From the NCBI GenBank assembly GCA_964250615.1, contig CAXUGM010000009.1: a DNA stretch of 64,000 nucleotides; one strand, given 5' to 3'. Shown here in pieces: positions 44,552 through 53,440 of this stretch (positions are counted from its first letter, which is position 1; each line of letters starts with the position of its first letter). The DNA is from Blautia sp900556555 (GTDB taxonomy: Bacteria; Bacillota; Clostridia; Lachnospirales; Lachnospiraceae). Under the pieces are notes generated by a model. That model did not search any database, was not told the DNA's origin, and was given only the letters and a program-made list of their open reading frames with translations. The position numbers and the translations under genes were made by a program.

Positions 44552-45133
44552 ATGAGCGAAACATATGTTGTAAAAAAACAGGAAGAATTTAAAACTTCTC
44601 TGTGGTCAGGAGGAAGTACCACAGAACTGTATATTTATCCGGAAGATGCTGTGTACAAAGAAGGCAATTTTCAGTGCAGAATCAGCAGTGCCACCGTAGA
44701 GGTAGAGCGTTCTGATTTTACCAGCCTTCCCGGAGTAAAAAGATATCTCTCTATTTTTCATGGACATCTGGATATGATTCATGGAGAAGGTGATGAAGTT
44801 TCTCTGGAACCGTTTCAGGTGGACTGCTTTGATGGGGGGATTCCAACGGTTAGTTTCGGACAGGTGGTAGATTTCAATCTGATGCTGAAAAATGGTGCAG
44901 ATGGGAAGATGGAAACAGCACAGATAAACCCAGGCGAAAGTTTTACGCTGAAGCCGGAGGAAGAAGAGCGTCTTCTGGCTGTCTATGTGCCGGCAGGAAC
45001 TGTAAAGATTGAGGATATGCAGGTGAAAACAGGAGAACTGTTTATCTGTAAAAATTGGAGCAAAGAACTGATGATTGAAAATACAGGAGAGTCTGTGACC
45101 GGACTTGGGATTTGCAGAGTTTCTGTGAAATAA
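44552..45133 (+). CDS. hutD: HutD-family protein
   Basis: A 193-aa bicupin protein of the HutD/Ves family, found in histidine-utilisation operons; it binds small ligands such as formylglutamate or urocanate in Pseudomonas and is thought to tune the pathway. LWSGGSTTELYIYP and FQCRISSATVEVERSDFTSLPGVKRYLSIF are split over residues 22-72 and are the signature. It sits divergent from citC, and hutU begins 8.3 kb downstream, so it looks separated from the rest of the hut genes. AAGGAG is 12 nt before the ATG at 44552; the frame opening at 44525 is less likely. Confidence 0.88.
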   Translation: MSETYVVKKQEEFKTSLWSGGSTTELYIYPEDAVYKEGNFQCRISSATVEVERSDFTSLPGVKRYLSIFHGHLDMIHGEGDEVSLEPFQVDCFDGGIPTVSFGQVVDFNLMLKNGADGKMETAQINPGESFTLKPEEEERLLAVYVPAGTVKIEDMQVKTGELFICKNWSKELMIENTGESVTGLGICRVSVK

Positions 45134-45165
45134 AATGCGGATAAGACAATATGTGTCATAAATAG

Positions 45166-45210
45166 AAAAGCATATGAAGCGAAAAATGTAAAACTTCATA
45201 TGCTTTTTTT
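45166..45210 (+). terminator. Terminator of hutD
   Basis: A perfect 14-bp stem (45166-45179 with 45194-45207) followed by seven T. Confidence 0.9.
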
Positions 45211-45293
45211 GTTATGAAACAAAATAAACAGCACACTGCCGATTGTGATGTAAATAATATGGTCAAAATATCTAACTTATTAGGTAAAAAACC

Positions 45294-45334
45294 ATACTAT
45301 TCCATCAAAATGATAAATGATAAAGTAATAGTAT
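45294..45334. promoter_or_regulatory. Inverted ATACTATT/AATAGTAT pair before the sugar operon
   Basis: Perfect 8-bp arms at 45294-45301 and 45327-45334, 25 bp apart, directly upstream of the substrate-binding-protein gene. A plausible operator for the response regulator of this locus. Confidence 0.35.
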
Positions 45335-45362
45335 CAAAAAAACGGAAAGAGAGGAAAAACTT

Positions 45363-46667
45363 ATGAGAAAAAAATTGGTAGTTACTTTACTTGCTGCTAG
45401 TATGATGGGAAGCATGTTGGCAGGATGCGGAGGTGGAAGTGGAACTTCTGGAGAAGAAGGAAAGGAAAGTTCCAAAAAGGGAGATACCATTAAGGTCATG
45501 TGTGTGGGTACGGAAGCAGAGACATACATTGATGCTTATAATTCAATTGCAGAAAAATTTTCTGAAAATAATGAGTATGGAGTGGACGTGGAAATTGAGT
45601 TTTATGAAAATGAGCAGTACAAAACAAAATTAACAACGCTTATGGCTTCCAATGCGGTGCCGGATATCTTTTTCACTTGGGAATTATCTTATCTCCAGCC
45701 ATTTGTGGAGGGCGGCAAAGTCGTAGATATTACTTCTTACTTAGAAGAAGATAAAGAATGGAAAGATTCTTTTGCAGAGGGAGCCTTAGATTTATTATCT
45801 TTTGACGGTAAAAATTATGGGGTTCCGACACAGAAATCGCTTTGTGTTATGTTCTATAATAAGCAAATATTTGAAGAAAATGCAGTAGAAGTTCCTACAA
45901 CCTATGAAGAATTTTTAGAGGTTTGTCAGACATTAAAAGATAATGGTGTAACACCGATGGCATTGTGTGGTGCAGATGCTTGGATTCCGGCGCAGTTTGT
46001 ACAGCAAATTGCAGGAGGAATGGCAGGAGATCAGTTATTTAAAGATATTTGTGCGGGAGAAGAAAAGTGGAATAACGAAACCCATGTAAAAGCAGCAGAA
46101 GAAGTAAAAGAAATGGCAGATAAAGGTTATTTCCAGGATGGTTATATCGGAATGGGGCCAGAAGAATCTACAGACTTGTTTATGAATGGAAAAACAGCTA
46201 TGTATTTCCAGGGAGCCTGGGATGCAGATAAAGTAGCAAAAAGCAGTGTTGGAGAAAATGTAGGTGCGTTTGTGCTTCCGGCATATGATGCACAATATAA
46301 CAATATTTCCGTTGGATCTGTAAATACCAGTTTTGCTGTTTCAAAGAATTGTAAAAATGTAGATGCAGCAGTTGCCTTTTTGAAATATTGGACATCTCAG
46401 GAAAGCGAAGAGATGCTGTTATATGAAAATGGAAGAATTCCGGCAGGAATTTATCCAATTGATGAAACAAAGCTGTCTCCTTTAATGTCTGATGTGCTGA
46501 ATATTTCAAATACACAGGTTGGTCTTACTCCTTGGTGGGACAGACAGTTTGGTGCCGGTGAAGGTGTTGAGTTCAATAATACCTGTGCTTCTGTACTCGG
46601 CGGCGAGGACGCAAAAACTGCATTTGATTCACTTCAGCAGTTTGCAGAAGATAATGCAGACAGATAA
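45363..46667 (+). CDS. ABC sugar transporter, substrate-binding lipoprotein
   Basis: A 434-aa family-1 solute-binding protein. The signal peptide ends at the lipobox LAGC (residues 19-22), followed by a Gly/Ser linker. DTIKVMCVGTEAETYIDAY begins the mature fold; FTWELSYLQPFVEGG, GVPTQKSLCVMFYNKQIF and GKTAMYFQGAWDAD are typical of oligosaccharide-binding proteins. It delivers sugars, probably galactosides given the GH42 gene, to the two permeases downstream. No ATPase is encoded here; a shared MsmK-type ATPase elsewhere would be needed. The gene is AT-rich relative to the window. GAGAGG precedes the ATG. Confidence 0.9.
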   Translation: MRKKLVVTLLAASMMGSMLAGCGGGSGTSGEEGKESSKKGDTIKVMCVGTEAETYIDAYNSIAEKFSENNEYGVDVEIEFYENEQYKTKLTTLMASNAVPDIFFTWELSYLQPFVEGGKVVDITSYLEEDKEWKDSFAEGALDLLSFDGKNYGVPTQKSLCVMFYNKQIFEENAVEVPTTYEEFLEVCQTLKDNGVTPMALCGADAWIPAQFVQQIAGGMAGDQLFKDICAGEEKWNNETHVKAAEEVKEMADKGYFQDGYIGMGPEESTDLFMNGKTAMYFQGAWDADKVAKSSVGENVGAFVLPAYDAQYNNISVGSVNTSFAVSKNCKNVDAAVAFLKYWTSQESEEMLLYENGRIPAGIYPIDETKLSPLMSDVLNISNTQVGLTPWWDRQFGAGEGVEFNNTCASVLGGEDAKTAFDSLQQFAEDNADR

Positions 46668-46691
46668 CGTGTAGGCATCATGAAAAGCATG

Positions 46692-46730
46692 AAAATGCGG
46701 AGATGCATAAAATTTGCATTTCCGCATTTT
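46692..46730 (+). terminator. Intra-operon hairpin between binding protein and permease genes
   Basis: A 16-bp stem with one G-T pair (46692-46707 with 46715-46730), 7-nt loop, short T-run. Such partial terminators keep the binding protein in excess of the membrane subunits. Confidence 0.75.
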
Positions 46731-46758
46731 ACAATTTCGTGTGGAAAGGGGGAGCACT

Positions 46759-47640
46759 ATGAATAAAGTGCTTGGAAATAAAAAGAGTATTGCAGTTTTT
46801 GTTTTACCTGCATTTCTAATTTATGCAATTTTTGTTTTAGTTCCAATTGGATATAACGTATATGTCAGCTTTCTGCAAACAGACTTAATGAGTCCAAGTA
46901 AGTTTGTTGGAATTAAAAACTACATTAATTTGTTTCAGGATAAAACTTTTGTAGGTGCAGTTAAGAATAATATTCTTATGGTCATTGGTTCTTTGATTGC
47001 TCACTTACCGTTGGCGTTATTCTTTGGAAATATACTTTTTCAGAAAATAAAAGGAAGTCATTTTTTCCAGACAGTATTCTTTCTGCCAAGTGTAATCTGT
47101 GGTGTTGCAGTAGGCCTGACTTGGACTTTCGTATATAATTCAGAATTTGGTTTGATTAATAAATTCCTTGAAATGATTGGACTGGGAGGTTTGAAACAGG
47201 TATGGCTGGCAGATAAAAATTTAGCACTATTCTGTATTATTATTGTAGTTATGTGGCAGTTCGTAGGGTATCACATGATTATACAGATTGCGGCAATGAA
47301 AAATATATCAGAGTCTTATTATGAAGCGGCAGAAATAGATGGAGCAAGTAAATGGGTTCAATTTAAATCTATTACATTTCCGTTGATCAAGCCTATTTTA
47401 AAGGTAGATGCAGTGCTGATTATTACAGGTTCACTTAAATATTATGATTTGGTAGCAGTTATGACAGGAGGAGGACCGAATCATGCAACAGAACTTATGT
47501 CGACATATATGTTCTACCAGGGATTCCGTACTTTAAAATACGGATATTCAGCAGCAATCGGTGTGGTTCTTTTACTATTATGTATTTGTTCGGTTCTTCT
47601 TTCAAACTTTGTGTTCCGTTCAGATAGAGTAGAGTATTAA
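46759..47640 (+). CDS. ABC sugar transporter, permease (MalF-like)
   Basis: A 293-aa membrane subunit with six helices. FLIYAIFVLVPIGYNVYVSF is the first; the EAA loop that contacts the ATPase is YYEAAEIDGASKWVQFKSITFPLI, split near residues 193-216. It pairs with the next gene. The ATG at 46759 with AAGGGGGA upstream is preferred; the frame opening at 46714 is inside the hairpin. It starts 92 bp after the binding protein and is 15 bp ahead of the second permease. Confidence 0.9.
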   Translation: MNKVLGNKKSIAVFVLPAFLIYAIFVLVPIGYNVYVSFLQTDLMSPSKFVGIKNYINLFQDKTFVGAVKNNILMVIGSLIAHLPLALFFGNILFQKIKGSHFFQTVFFLPSVICGVAVGLTWTFVYNSEFGLINKFLEMIGLGGLKQVWLADKNLALFCIIIVVMWQFVGYHMIIQIAAMKNISESYYEAAEIDGASKWVQFKSITFPLIKPILKVDAVLIITGSLKYYDLVAVMTGGGPNHATELMSTYMFYQGFRTLKYGYSAAIGVVLLLLCICSVLLSNFVFRSDRVEY

Positions 47641-47654
47641 AAGGAGGGAGAAAG

Positions 47655-48491
47655 ATGAGATTATCACCAAAGGATCGCTTCTTTTTAGTTATCAAATATA
47701 TATGCCTTGTTTTTTTTACGGTGTTGTGTCTTTACCCTTTGTTGTGGTTATTGCTTAGTTCTTTTAAGACAAACACGGAATTGTACGCAAATCCATGGGG
47801 ACTTCCAGAGAGCTTTAGTTTTGCAAATTATATTCAAGCGATAGAAGAAGGACATATTTTGCAATATTTTGGTAACTCTGTTATTATTGCAGTATCAGCA
47901 GTTTTTGTTTCTGTTTTATTAAGTAGTATGGTTTCTTATGCAATCACTAGAATGTACTGGAAATTATCTAAAGTAACTTTAAGTATTTTTCTGCTGGGAA
48001 TGATGATCCCGGTATATGCCATGGTTGTGCCTTTGTTCTCGATGTTTAATAAAATGGGATTGCTTAATACGCACTTGGCAGTTATTCTGCCTCACATAGG
48101 CATTGCTTTTCCCATGGCTATATTTATCATGACAGGTTTTATGGGATCTTTGCCAATTGAGATGGAAGAAGCAGCGGTTATGGATGGATGTAATATTTAT
48201 CAGATTTTCTTTAAAATCATCATGCCCATTTCAAAATCCTCTATTGTGACGGTGGCGGTAGTTACATTTATTAATATCTGGAATGATTTGCTGCTCCCAC
48301 AGATCTTTTTAACAGATTCGTCTAAGATGACGCTGCCTGTTGGATTGACAGAATTTCAGGGACAATATGCTACAAATTATGTAGTAGAGATTGCAGCGGT
48401 AATCATTACGATTATACCAAGTATTCTTGTGTATATATGGTTGCATAGACATATTATGGAAGGTATGGTTGCAGGTGCTGTAAAAGGATAA
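47655..48491 (+). CDS. ABC sugar transporter, permease (MalG-like)
   Basis: A 278-aa partner permease with six helices. CLYPLLWLLLSSFKTNTELYANPW is the conserved start; EEAAVMDGCNIYQIFFKIIMPIS is the EAA loop; the C-terminus ends EGMVAGAVKG as is usual for MalG-type subunits. Together with the preceding gene it forms the channel for the imported sugar. AAGGAGGG lies ahead of the ATG. The response regulator follows after 17 bp, so transport and sensing are one unit. Confidence 0.9.
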   Translation: MRLSPKDRFFLVIKYICLVFFTVLCLYPLLWLLLSSFKTNTELYANPWGLPESFSFANYIQAIEEGHILQYFGNSVIIAVSAVFVSVLLSSMVSYAITRMYWKLSKVTLSIFLLGMMIPVYAMVVPLFSMFNKMGLLNTHLAVILPHIGIAFPMAIFIMTGFMGSLPIEMEEAAVMDGCNIYQIFFKIIMPISKSSIVTVAVVTFINIWNDLLLPQIFLTDSSKMTLPVGLTEFQGQYATNYVVEIAAVIITIIPSILVYIWLHRHIMEGMVAGAVKG

Positions 48492-48507
48492 AGCGAGGAA
48501 TATAAGG

Positions 48508-49350
48508 ATGAAATTACTGATTGCAGATGATGAAAAAAATATTCGAAATGGATTACTATCTCTTCCATGGAATACGATAGGGATTGATCAAACATATCAG
48601 GCAGAGAACGGTTTGGAAGCATTAGAAATTTTAAAGAAAAAAAGGATAGATATTGTAATCAGTGATATTAAAATGCCAGGTCTTTCTGGGTTAGAACTGG
48701 CAGAGTATGTAAGTAAGAATAACTTGGATACAGCGGTAGTATTGCTTACGGGATTTTCTGAATTTGAATATGCACAGAAAGCTTTGAGAAATGGGGTTTT
48801 GGATTATATGTTAAAGCCCCTGAGACCAAAAGATATTTTGTCTACTGTTGAAAGAGTCAAAGAGACCTTAGAGAAAAAAAGATATAAAGAGAAAGTGGTA
48901 GAAAAGTATGGAGAAGTTACAAGCTCCAAGGATTATCAAGAACAGATTAGCTGGCATTTCAGGGGAGTCCAGGAACAGGCCATGGAAATCTTGAAAGATA
49001 TGGCACATAATTATAGCCAGGGTGTTTCTCTGAATTCGCTTGCAGAAAAATATCATTATTCTGTAGCTTATCTTTCCAGAATGATAAAGAAGGAAACGGG
49101 GTATTCTTTCAGCGAAATTCTAACCAGTCTTCGATTGGCACAGGCAGCGGAAATGCTCCAAAAAGAATATGGAAAAATCAGTGTAATTGGCGAACAGGCT
49201 GGATTTAGTGAACAGAAGTATTTTAGCCAGGCGTTCAAAAAAGTTTTTGGCATGAGTCCGGGAGAATTTCGTAAGCGAGATGAAAAACAAGAATATAGCA
49301 TTATAGATGTTCTTCAACTTATGAAAAAAGAAGAACGAGGGGAAGGGTGA
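48508..49350 (+). CDS. Response regulator with AraC-type DNA-binding domain
   Basis: A 280-aa regulator. REC domain residues 1-120: ADDEKNIRNG with the acidic pair, phospho-acceptor Asp53 in VISDIKMPG, and the KP loop LKPLRPKD. The AraC helix-turn-helix spans ~170-270: LAEKYHYSVAYLSRMIKKETG and QAGFSEQKYFSQAFKKVFGMSPGEFR. Many YesN-type regulators are over 500 aa with a middle domain; this one links the two directly. It starts 17 bp after the permease and ends 3 bp before its kinase. It likely activates this operon on sugar sensing. Confidence 0.9.
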   Translation: MKLLIADDEKNIRNGLLSLPWNTIGIDQTYQAENGLEALEILKKKRIDIVISDIKMPGLSGLELAEYVSKNNLDTAVVLLTGFSEFEYAQKALRNGVLDYMLKPLRPKDILSTVERVKETLEKKRYKEKVVEKYGEVTSSKDYQEQISWHFRGVQEQAMEILKDMAHNYSQGVSLNSLAEKYHYSVAYLSRMIKKETGYSFSEILTSLRLAQAAEMLQKEYGKISVIGEQAGFSEQKYFSQAFKKVFGMSPGEFRKRDEKQEYSIIDVLQLMKKEERGEG

Positions 49351-49353
49351 AGT

Positions 49354-51087
49354 ATGGATGAGAAGAGAGGGTTTATTAGCATTCGAAAGAAGATGATGGT
49401 TGTCTTTGTAGTTCTGATTACTGTTACAGGAATTGGGATTGCAAGTCTGTTTGCTATTGTCTTCCGTTATGGCTATAGTTCTCTCTCTCAAATTTATTTA
49501 AATGACATAAATGAGCAGACTACCAATAATCTGGAAAATAATATTCAAAAAATAGAAGACATTAATGTTCAGATATTATCCAGCCAGGTAATACAGAGCC
49601 AATTAAAAATAGTAAATAAAAAATGTCTGGATTCCTATGATTTAGCACAGTGCAGACAAAAGATAGAAAGAGAATTATCCAACTGGGCTTTATATGCGTC
49701 TTATGTTGTATCGGTGAGTGTTATTTCCAGAGAGGGGATAGAGTTTGCAGTAAAAAAAATTGAAACAGGTGGAACACAATTTGGTTTTACAGAGGATGAA
49801 ATTTATGAGGCCAATGGCAGCAGTTTATGGGGAATAACTGGTGAAAAGAATAGAATTTGTGTTGCAAAAGCGATTTTGGACTTCGATACTATGAAACCAG
49901 CGGGATATATTAATATTGTATATGAAAATTCTTACCTTTCTGACATTTTGGCGAATAATTCCAGCAAATATTCCGGAGCTTCCTATGTTGTAAATACACA
50001 TGGGAGAATCATGGTGGCAAATAAAGAGGGATATGTTGGAGAAAATTTTCCTGTAAAACTCAGTGACTTAAGAGCGTCAAATACTTCCAGATATGATATG
50101 TTTAGCAGTACGCAGGCGTTTTATTTCGTAGGAAATGAGATGCCGAATGGATGGAGTCTTGTACAAACAGTTTCAGTCAAAGAGTTTAATAAAGAAATGA
50201 ATCATCTGATTGTGCTGGCAGCGGGGATTGTTCTTTTGGTTTTAGGAATCAGTCTTGGTTTTGTATGGTATGTTACATCGAGGATTGCGTATCCGGCTAA
50301 AGAATTGATGGAGAGTATGAAAACCTTAGCAAAAGATAACGAGTACCCAAGGGTTAAAATTGTTTCTAACGATGAAATCGGTATGATTGGCCTGGAATAT
50401 AATAAAATGGCAGAAAATATCGAAACGTTGATTGAAAAGGTTTATAAAATGGAATTGACACAAAAACAGGCAGAGCTGGAATTTTTACAAATGCAGATAA
50501 ATCCCCATTTCTTGTATAATGCATTGGATACTATTAGCTGGATGGCATTAGCCAAAGGAAATATGGATGTTTCTGAAATGACAATTGCTCTTGCAGAACT
50601 GTTAAGGGCTACCATTAAAAAAGAAAGTTTTATCACATTAAGAGAGGAAATGAACACAGTAAAGGATTATCTTTTAATTCAACAAGAACGTTTTGGAGAT
50701 AAAATTTCAGCAGAATATTTTGTGGAAGAAGATGCCTATTCTTGTATGGTGCCTAATTTTATCTTACAGCCTGTGATTGAAAATGCAATTATCCATGGAC
50801 TTGAACCTAAAATAGAAAAAGGAAAAGTATCTATCAATATTTCGATACAAGATGAGTTTCTTACATTTTTGGTCGAAGATAATGGCGTTGGAATGGATGA
50901 AAAAGAAATTCTGGATTTGTATAAAAAATGCAGAGAAAATAACACAAAACAGTCTATTGGATTAAAGAATGTTTATCGCAGATTATTATTGTGTTACGGC
51001 GAAGCAAGTATGTTAAAAATTGAAAGTAAAAAAGAACAAGGAACCAGAATTTCATTTTTAATTCCACGGAACATCTCTAAAAAATAA
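49354..51087 (+). CDS. Sensor histidine kinase (YesM type)
   Basis: A 577-aa membrane kinase. One helix at residues ~14-38, an extracellular sensor to ~285, a second helix (IVLAAGIVLLVLGISLGFVW), HAMP linker, then a His_kinase domain with QINPHFLYNALDTISWMA (phospho-acceptor His) and a HATPase domain with VIENAIIHGLEPK and EDNGVGM. This is the partner of the preceding regulator and probably reads the sugar outside the cell or a loaded binding protein. ATG 49354 is 3 bp after the regulator's stop (translational coupling; GGGGAAGG upstream). Confidence 0.9.
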   Translation: MDEKRGFISIRKKMMVVFVVLITVTGIGIASLFAIVFRYGYSSLSQIYLNDINEQTTNNLENNIQKIEDINVQILSSQVIQSQLKIVNKKCLDSYDLAQCRQKIERELSNWALYASYVVSVSVISREGIEFAVKKIETGGTQFGFTEDEIYEANGSSLWGITGEKNRICVAKAILDFDTMKPAGYINIVYENSYLSDILANNSSKYSGASYVVNTHGRIMVANKEGYVGENFPVKLSDLRASNTSRYDMFSSTQAFYFVGNEMPNGWSLVQTVSVKEFNKEMNHLIVLAAGIVLLVLGISLGFVWYVTSRIAYPAKELMESMKTLAKDNEYPRVKIVSNDEIGMIGLEYNKMAENIETLIEKVYKMELTQKQAELEFLQMQINPHFLYNALDTISWMALAKGNMDVSEMTIALAELLRATIKKESFITLREEMNTVKDYLLIQQERFGDKISAEYFVEEDAYSCMVPNFILQPVIENAIIHGLEPKIEKGKVSINISIQDEFLTFLVEDNGVGMDEKEILDLYKKCRENNTKQSIGLKNVYRRLLLCYGEASMLKIESKKEQGTRISFLIPRNISKK

Positions 51088-51106
51088 TGAATGAAAGGGA
51101 AAGCTT

Positions 51107-53164
51107 ATGAGAAAACAGCAAAATTATCAATGGAACACACTGTCACTGGGAACCTGCTATTACCCGGAGCATTGGGATAAGAATATGTGGGAAGAGGATT
51201 TGGAAAGAATGCTTGCCCATGGAATTAAAACTATACGCATTGGAGAATTTGCATGGAGTAAAGTAGAGCCAAGAGAAGGAGAATTTACATTTGAGTTTTT
51301 TGATGAGTTTCTAAAGGTAGTTGCAAAGACAGATATGAAAGTGATTTTTGGTACACCAACAGCAACACCTCCTGCATGGCTTACAGAAAAATATCCAGAG
51401 GTTTTAAATTGCAGGATGGACGGTGTGAAATTCCGCCACGGTATGCGCAGGCATTATAATTACAATTCGCCGGTATATCAAAAATTGTGTAAAAGAATTG
51501 TGGAAAAATTTGGAGAGCACTATGCAAAACATCCGAGTGTGATTGGATGGCAAATCGATAATGAAATAAATTGTCAAGTGGATGAATTCTACTCTGAGAG
51601 TGATACGCTGGCATTTCGGGAATTTTTAAAAGAAAAATACGGAACATTAGATGCTTTAAATCAGGCATGGGGGGCTGTGTTCTGGAATCAGGAATATACC
51701 AGATGGGAAGAAATTTATGTGCCAAGAATTACGATAAATAATTCCACAAATCCTCATCAGACATTGGATTATATTCGTTTTGTGTCAGACAGTGCAGTGA
51801 AATTCTGTAAAATGCAGAGCGATATTCTGAGAAAATATGTAAAAAAGGGAGATTTCATTACTACAAATGGTATGTTCCAGAATTTGGATAATCATAGATT
51901 GACAGACGAAGCTCTGGATGTGTACACATACGATTCTTATCCGAATTTTGCATATTGTCTCTGTGAAGATCCAAAACATTCAAAAAATTTAAATGACAGA
52001 AGATGGAGTGATAAACTGACAGAAGTTCGTTCTATTTGTCCTCACTTTGGTATTATGGAGCAGCAGTCGGGTGCGAATGGATGGAATACCAGACTGGAAG
52101 CACCAGCACCGAAACCAGGGCAGATGATGCTTTGGGCAATGCAGAGCATTGCACATGGAGCAGATTATGTGAGTTTTTTCCGTTGGAGAACCTGCACGTT
52201 TGGAACAGAGATTTATTGGCATGGAATCTTGGATTATGATAATCGTGACAATCGGAAGCTGGCAGAAGTAAAGAAAATATATGAAAGAGTTCAGGCTATT
52301 GAAGAAACAGCAGGAGCAAAAAATCAAGCAGCTTTTGCTATGATCAAAGATTATAGTAATATCTGGGATGCACAGGTAGATGTATGGCATCGCAGACTTA
52401 CATGGAGCAGTGAAGAGGAAATTTTTATTGCATCTCAGTTGAATCATACACCAATGGATTATCTCTATCTTTTAGAAAATACAGAGGTAGAAGAGTTGTT
52501 AAAATACAAGGTGCTGATTTATCCGCACGGATTAATTTTATCAGAAAAAAAGGCGGCTCTTTTAAAAGAATATGTTGCTAAGGGAGGATGCCTGATTCTG
52601 GGAGCCAGGACAGGACAAAAAGATGAAAATGGTAAGTGTGTTATGACACCTATGCCTGGATTATTATCAGAAATCTCTGGAAGTGATGTGAAAGAATTTA
52701 CTTTTGTAGGGCCTGCGGATGAGAATGTGATGATGGATTGGAATGGAAATATGCTGGAAACAGGTATTTTTAATGATATTTTGGAACCAGTTGGTACACA
52801 TGCAAATGTACTGGCAAAATATGTAGGAAACTATTATAAAGGAAGTCCGGTATTGATTGAAAACACATATGGAGAAGGAAAAGTACTTCATTTTGGAGGA
52901 ACTTTTACGAGAGAAAATGTAAAAGCTTTTCTGGATTATACAGGTGTGGTGGAGACATATCGTAATGTGGTAGAAGTGCCTGAGGAATGTGAGATTACCG
53001 TGAAGGAAAAGAACCACAAAATGTATATTTTTGTTTTGAATTATTCGGATCAGAAACAGGAAATTTGGATGAAAAAACCAGCAAAGGATATGGATACAAA
53101 AGAGCAGGCAGAAGGAAAAATTTCTCTGGGTGCTTATGAGACAAAAGTTTATGAAATTTTGTAA
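51107..53164 (+). CDS. Beta-galactosidase, glycoside hydrolase family 42
   Basis: A 685-aa cytoplasmic GH42 enzyme that releases terminal beta-D-galactose. LGTCYYPEHWDKNMWEEDLERM at the N-terminus, acid/base Glu153 in WQIDNEINC, nucleophile Glu318 in GIMEQQSGANGW. Then the beta-galactosidase trimerisation domain (LIYPHGLILSEKKAALLKEYV) and a small beta domain. There is no signal peptide, so it acts on imported galacto-oligosaccharides. It closes the ABC-two-component operon. AAAGGGAAAG precedes the ATG 19 bp after the kinase. Confidence 0.92.
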   Translation: MRKQQNYQWNTLSLGTCYYPEHWDKNMWEEDLERMLAHGIKTIRIGEFAWSKVEPREGEFTFEFFDEFLKVVAKTDMKVIFGTPTATPPAWLTEKYPEVLNCRMDGVKFRHGMRRHYNYNSPVYQKLCKRIVEKFGEHYAKHPSVIGWQIDNEINCQVDEFYSESDTLAFREFLKEKYGTLDALNQAWGAVFWNQEYTRWEEIYVPRITINNSTNPHQTLDYIRFVSDSAVKFCKMQSDILRKYVKKGDFITTNGMFQNLDNHRLTDEALDVYTYDSYPNFAYCLCEDPKHSKNLNDRRWSDKLTEVRSICPHFGIMEQQSGANGWNTRLEAPAPKPGQMMLWAMQSIAHGADYVSFFRWRTCTFGTEIYWHGILDYDNRDNRKLAEVKKIYERVQAIEETAGAKNQAAFAMIKDYSNIWDAQVDVWHRRLTWSSEEEIFIASQLNHTPMDYLYLLENTEVEELLKYKVLIYPHGLILSEKKAALLKEYVAKGGCLILGARTGQKDENGKCVMTPMPGLLSEISGSDVKEFTFVGPADENVMMDWNGNMLETGIFNDILEPVGTHANVLAKYVGNYYKGSPVLIENTYGEGKVLHFGGTFTRENVKAFLDYTGVVETYRNVVEVPEECEITVKEKNHKMYIFVLNYSDQKQEIWMKKPAKDMDTKEQAEGKISLGAYETKVYEIL

Positions 53165-53171
53165 TAGCAGT

Positions 53172-53210
53172 GGAGTGCTCCCTACAACAGAGGGCACTCC
53201 GTTTTATTTT
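53172..53210 (+). terminator. Terminator after the GH42 gene
   Basis: GGAGTGC/GCACTCC stem (53172-53178 with 53194-53200), with partial CCC/GGG continuation, and a GTTTTATTTT tail. Confidence 0.8.
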
Positions 53211-53228
53211 GTCGTTTCTTTTATTCTT

Positions 53229-53266
53229 TTTGTGATTTTTTCCTATTTTTGGCTCAAAATCACAAA
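53229..53266. promoter_or_regulatory. Inverted repeat upstream of hutU
   Basis: TTTGTGATTTT (53229-53239) and AAAATCACAAA (53256-53266), a perfect 11-bp inverted repeat with a 16-bp gap, about 100 bp ahead of the hutU -10. It lacks a T-run on either side and may be an operator. Confidence 0.4.
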
Positions 53267-53343
53267 GAAAATAACAGATTTTCATGCACTTTCACTTTAC
53301 CACAAGAAACAAAAACGTCAAAATCTATTAAAAAGAAAGAAAG

Positions 53344-53373
53344 TTAACGTAAATTTTAGTGCTTTTTTATAAT
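53344..53373 (+). promoter_or_regulatory. Candidate promoter of the hut/glutamate operon
   Basis: TTAACG (53344-53349), 18-bp spacer, consensus TATAAT (53368-53373), 68 bp before hutU. Confidence 0.5.
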
Positions 53374-53440
53374 CAATAGACGTTTTTTAGACCCCCTAGA
53401 TGCTAAAATCATGAAAAAAGAGAAAAGGAGACGATGTGAT

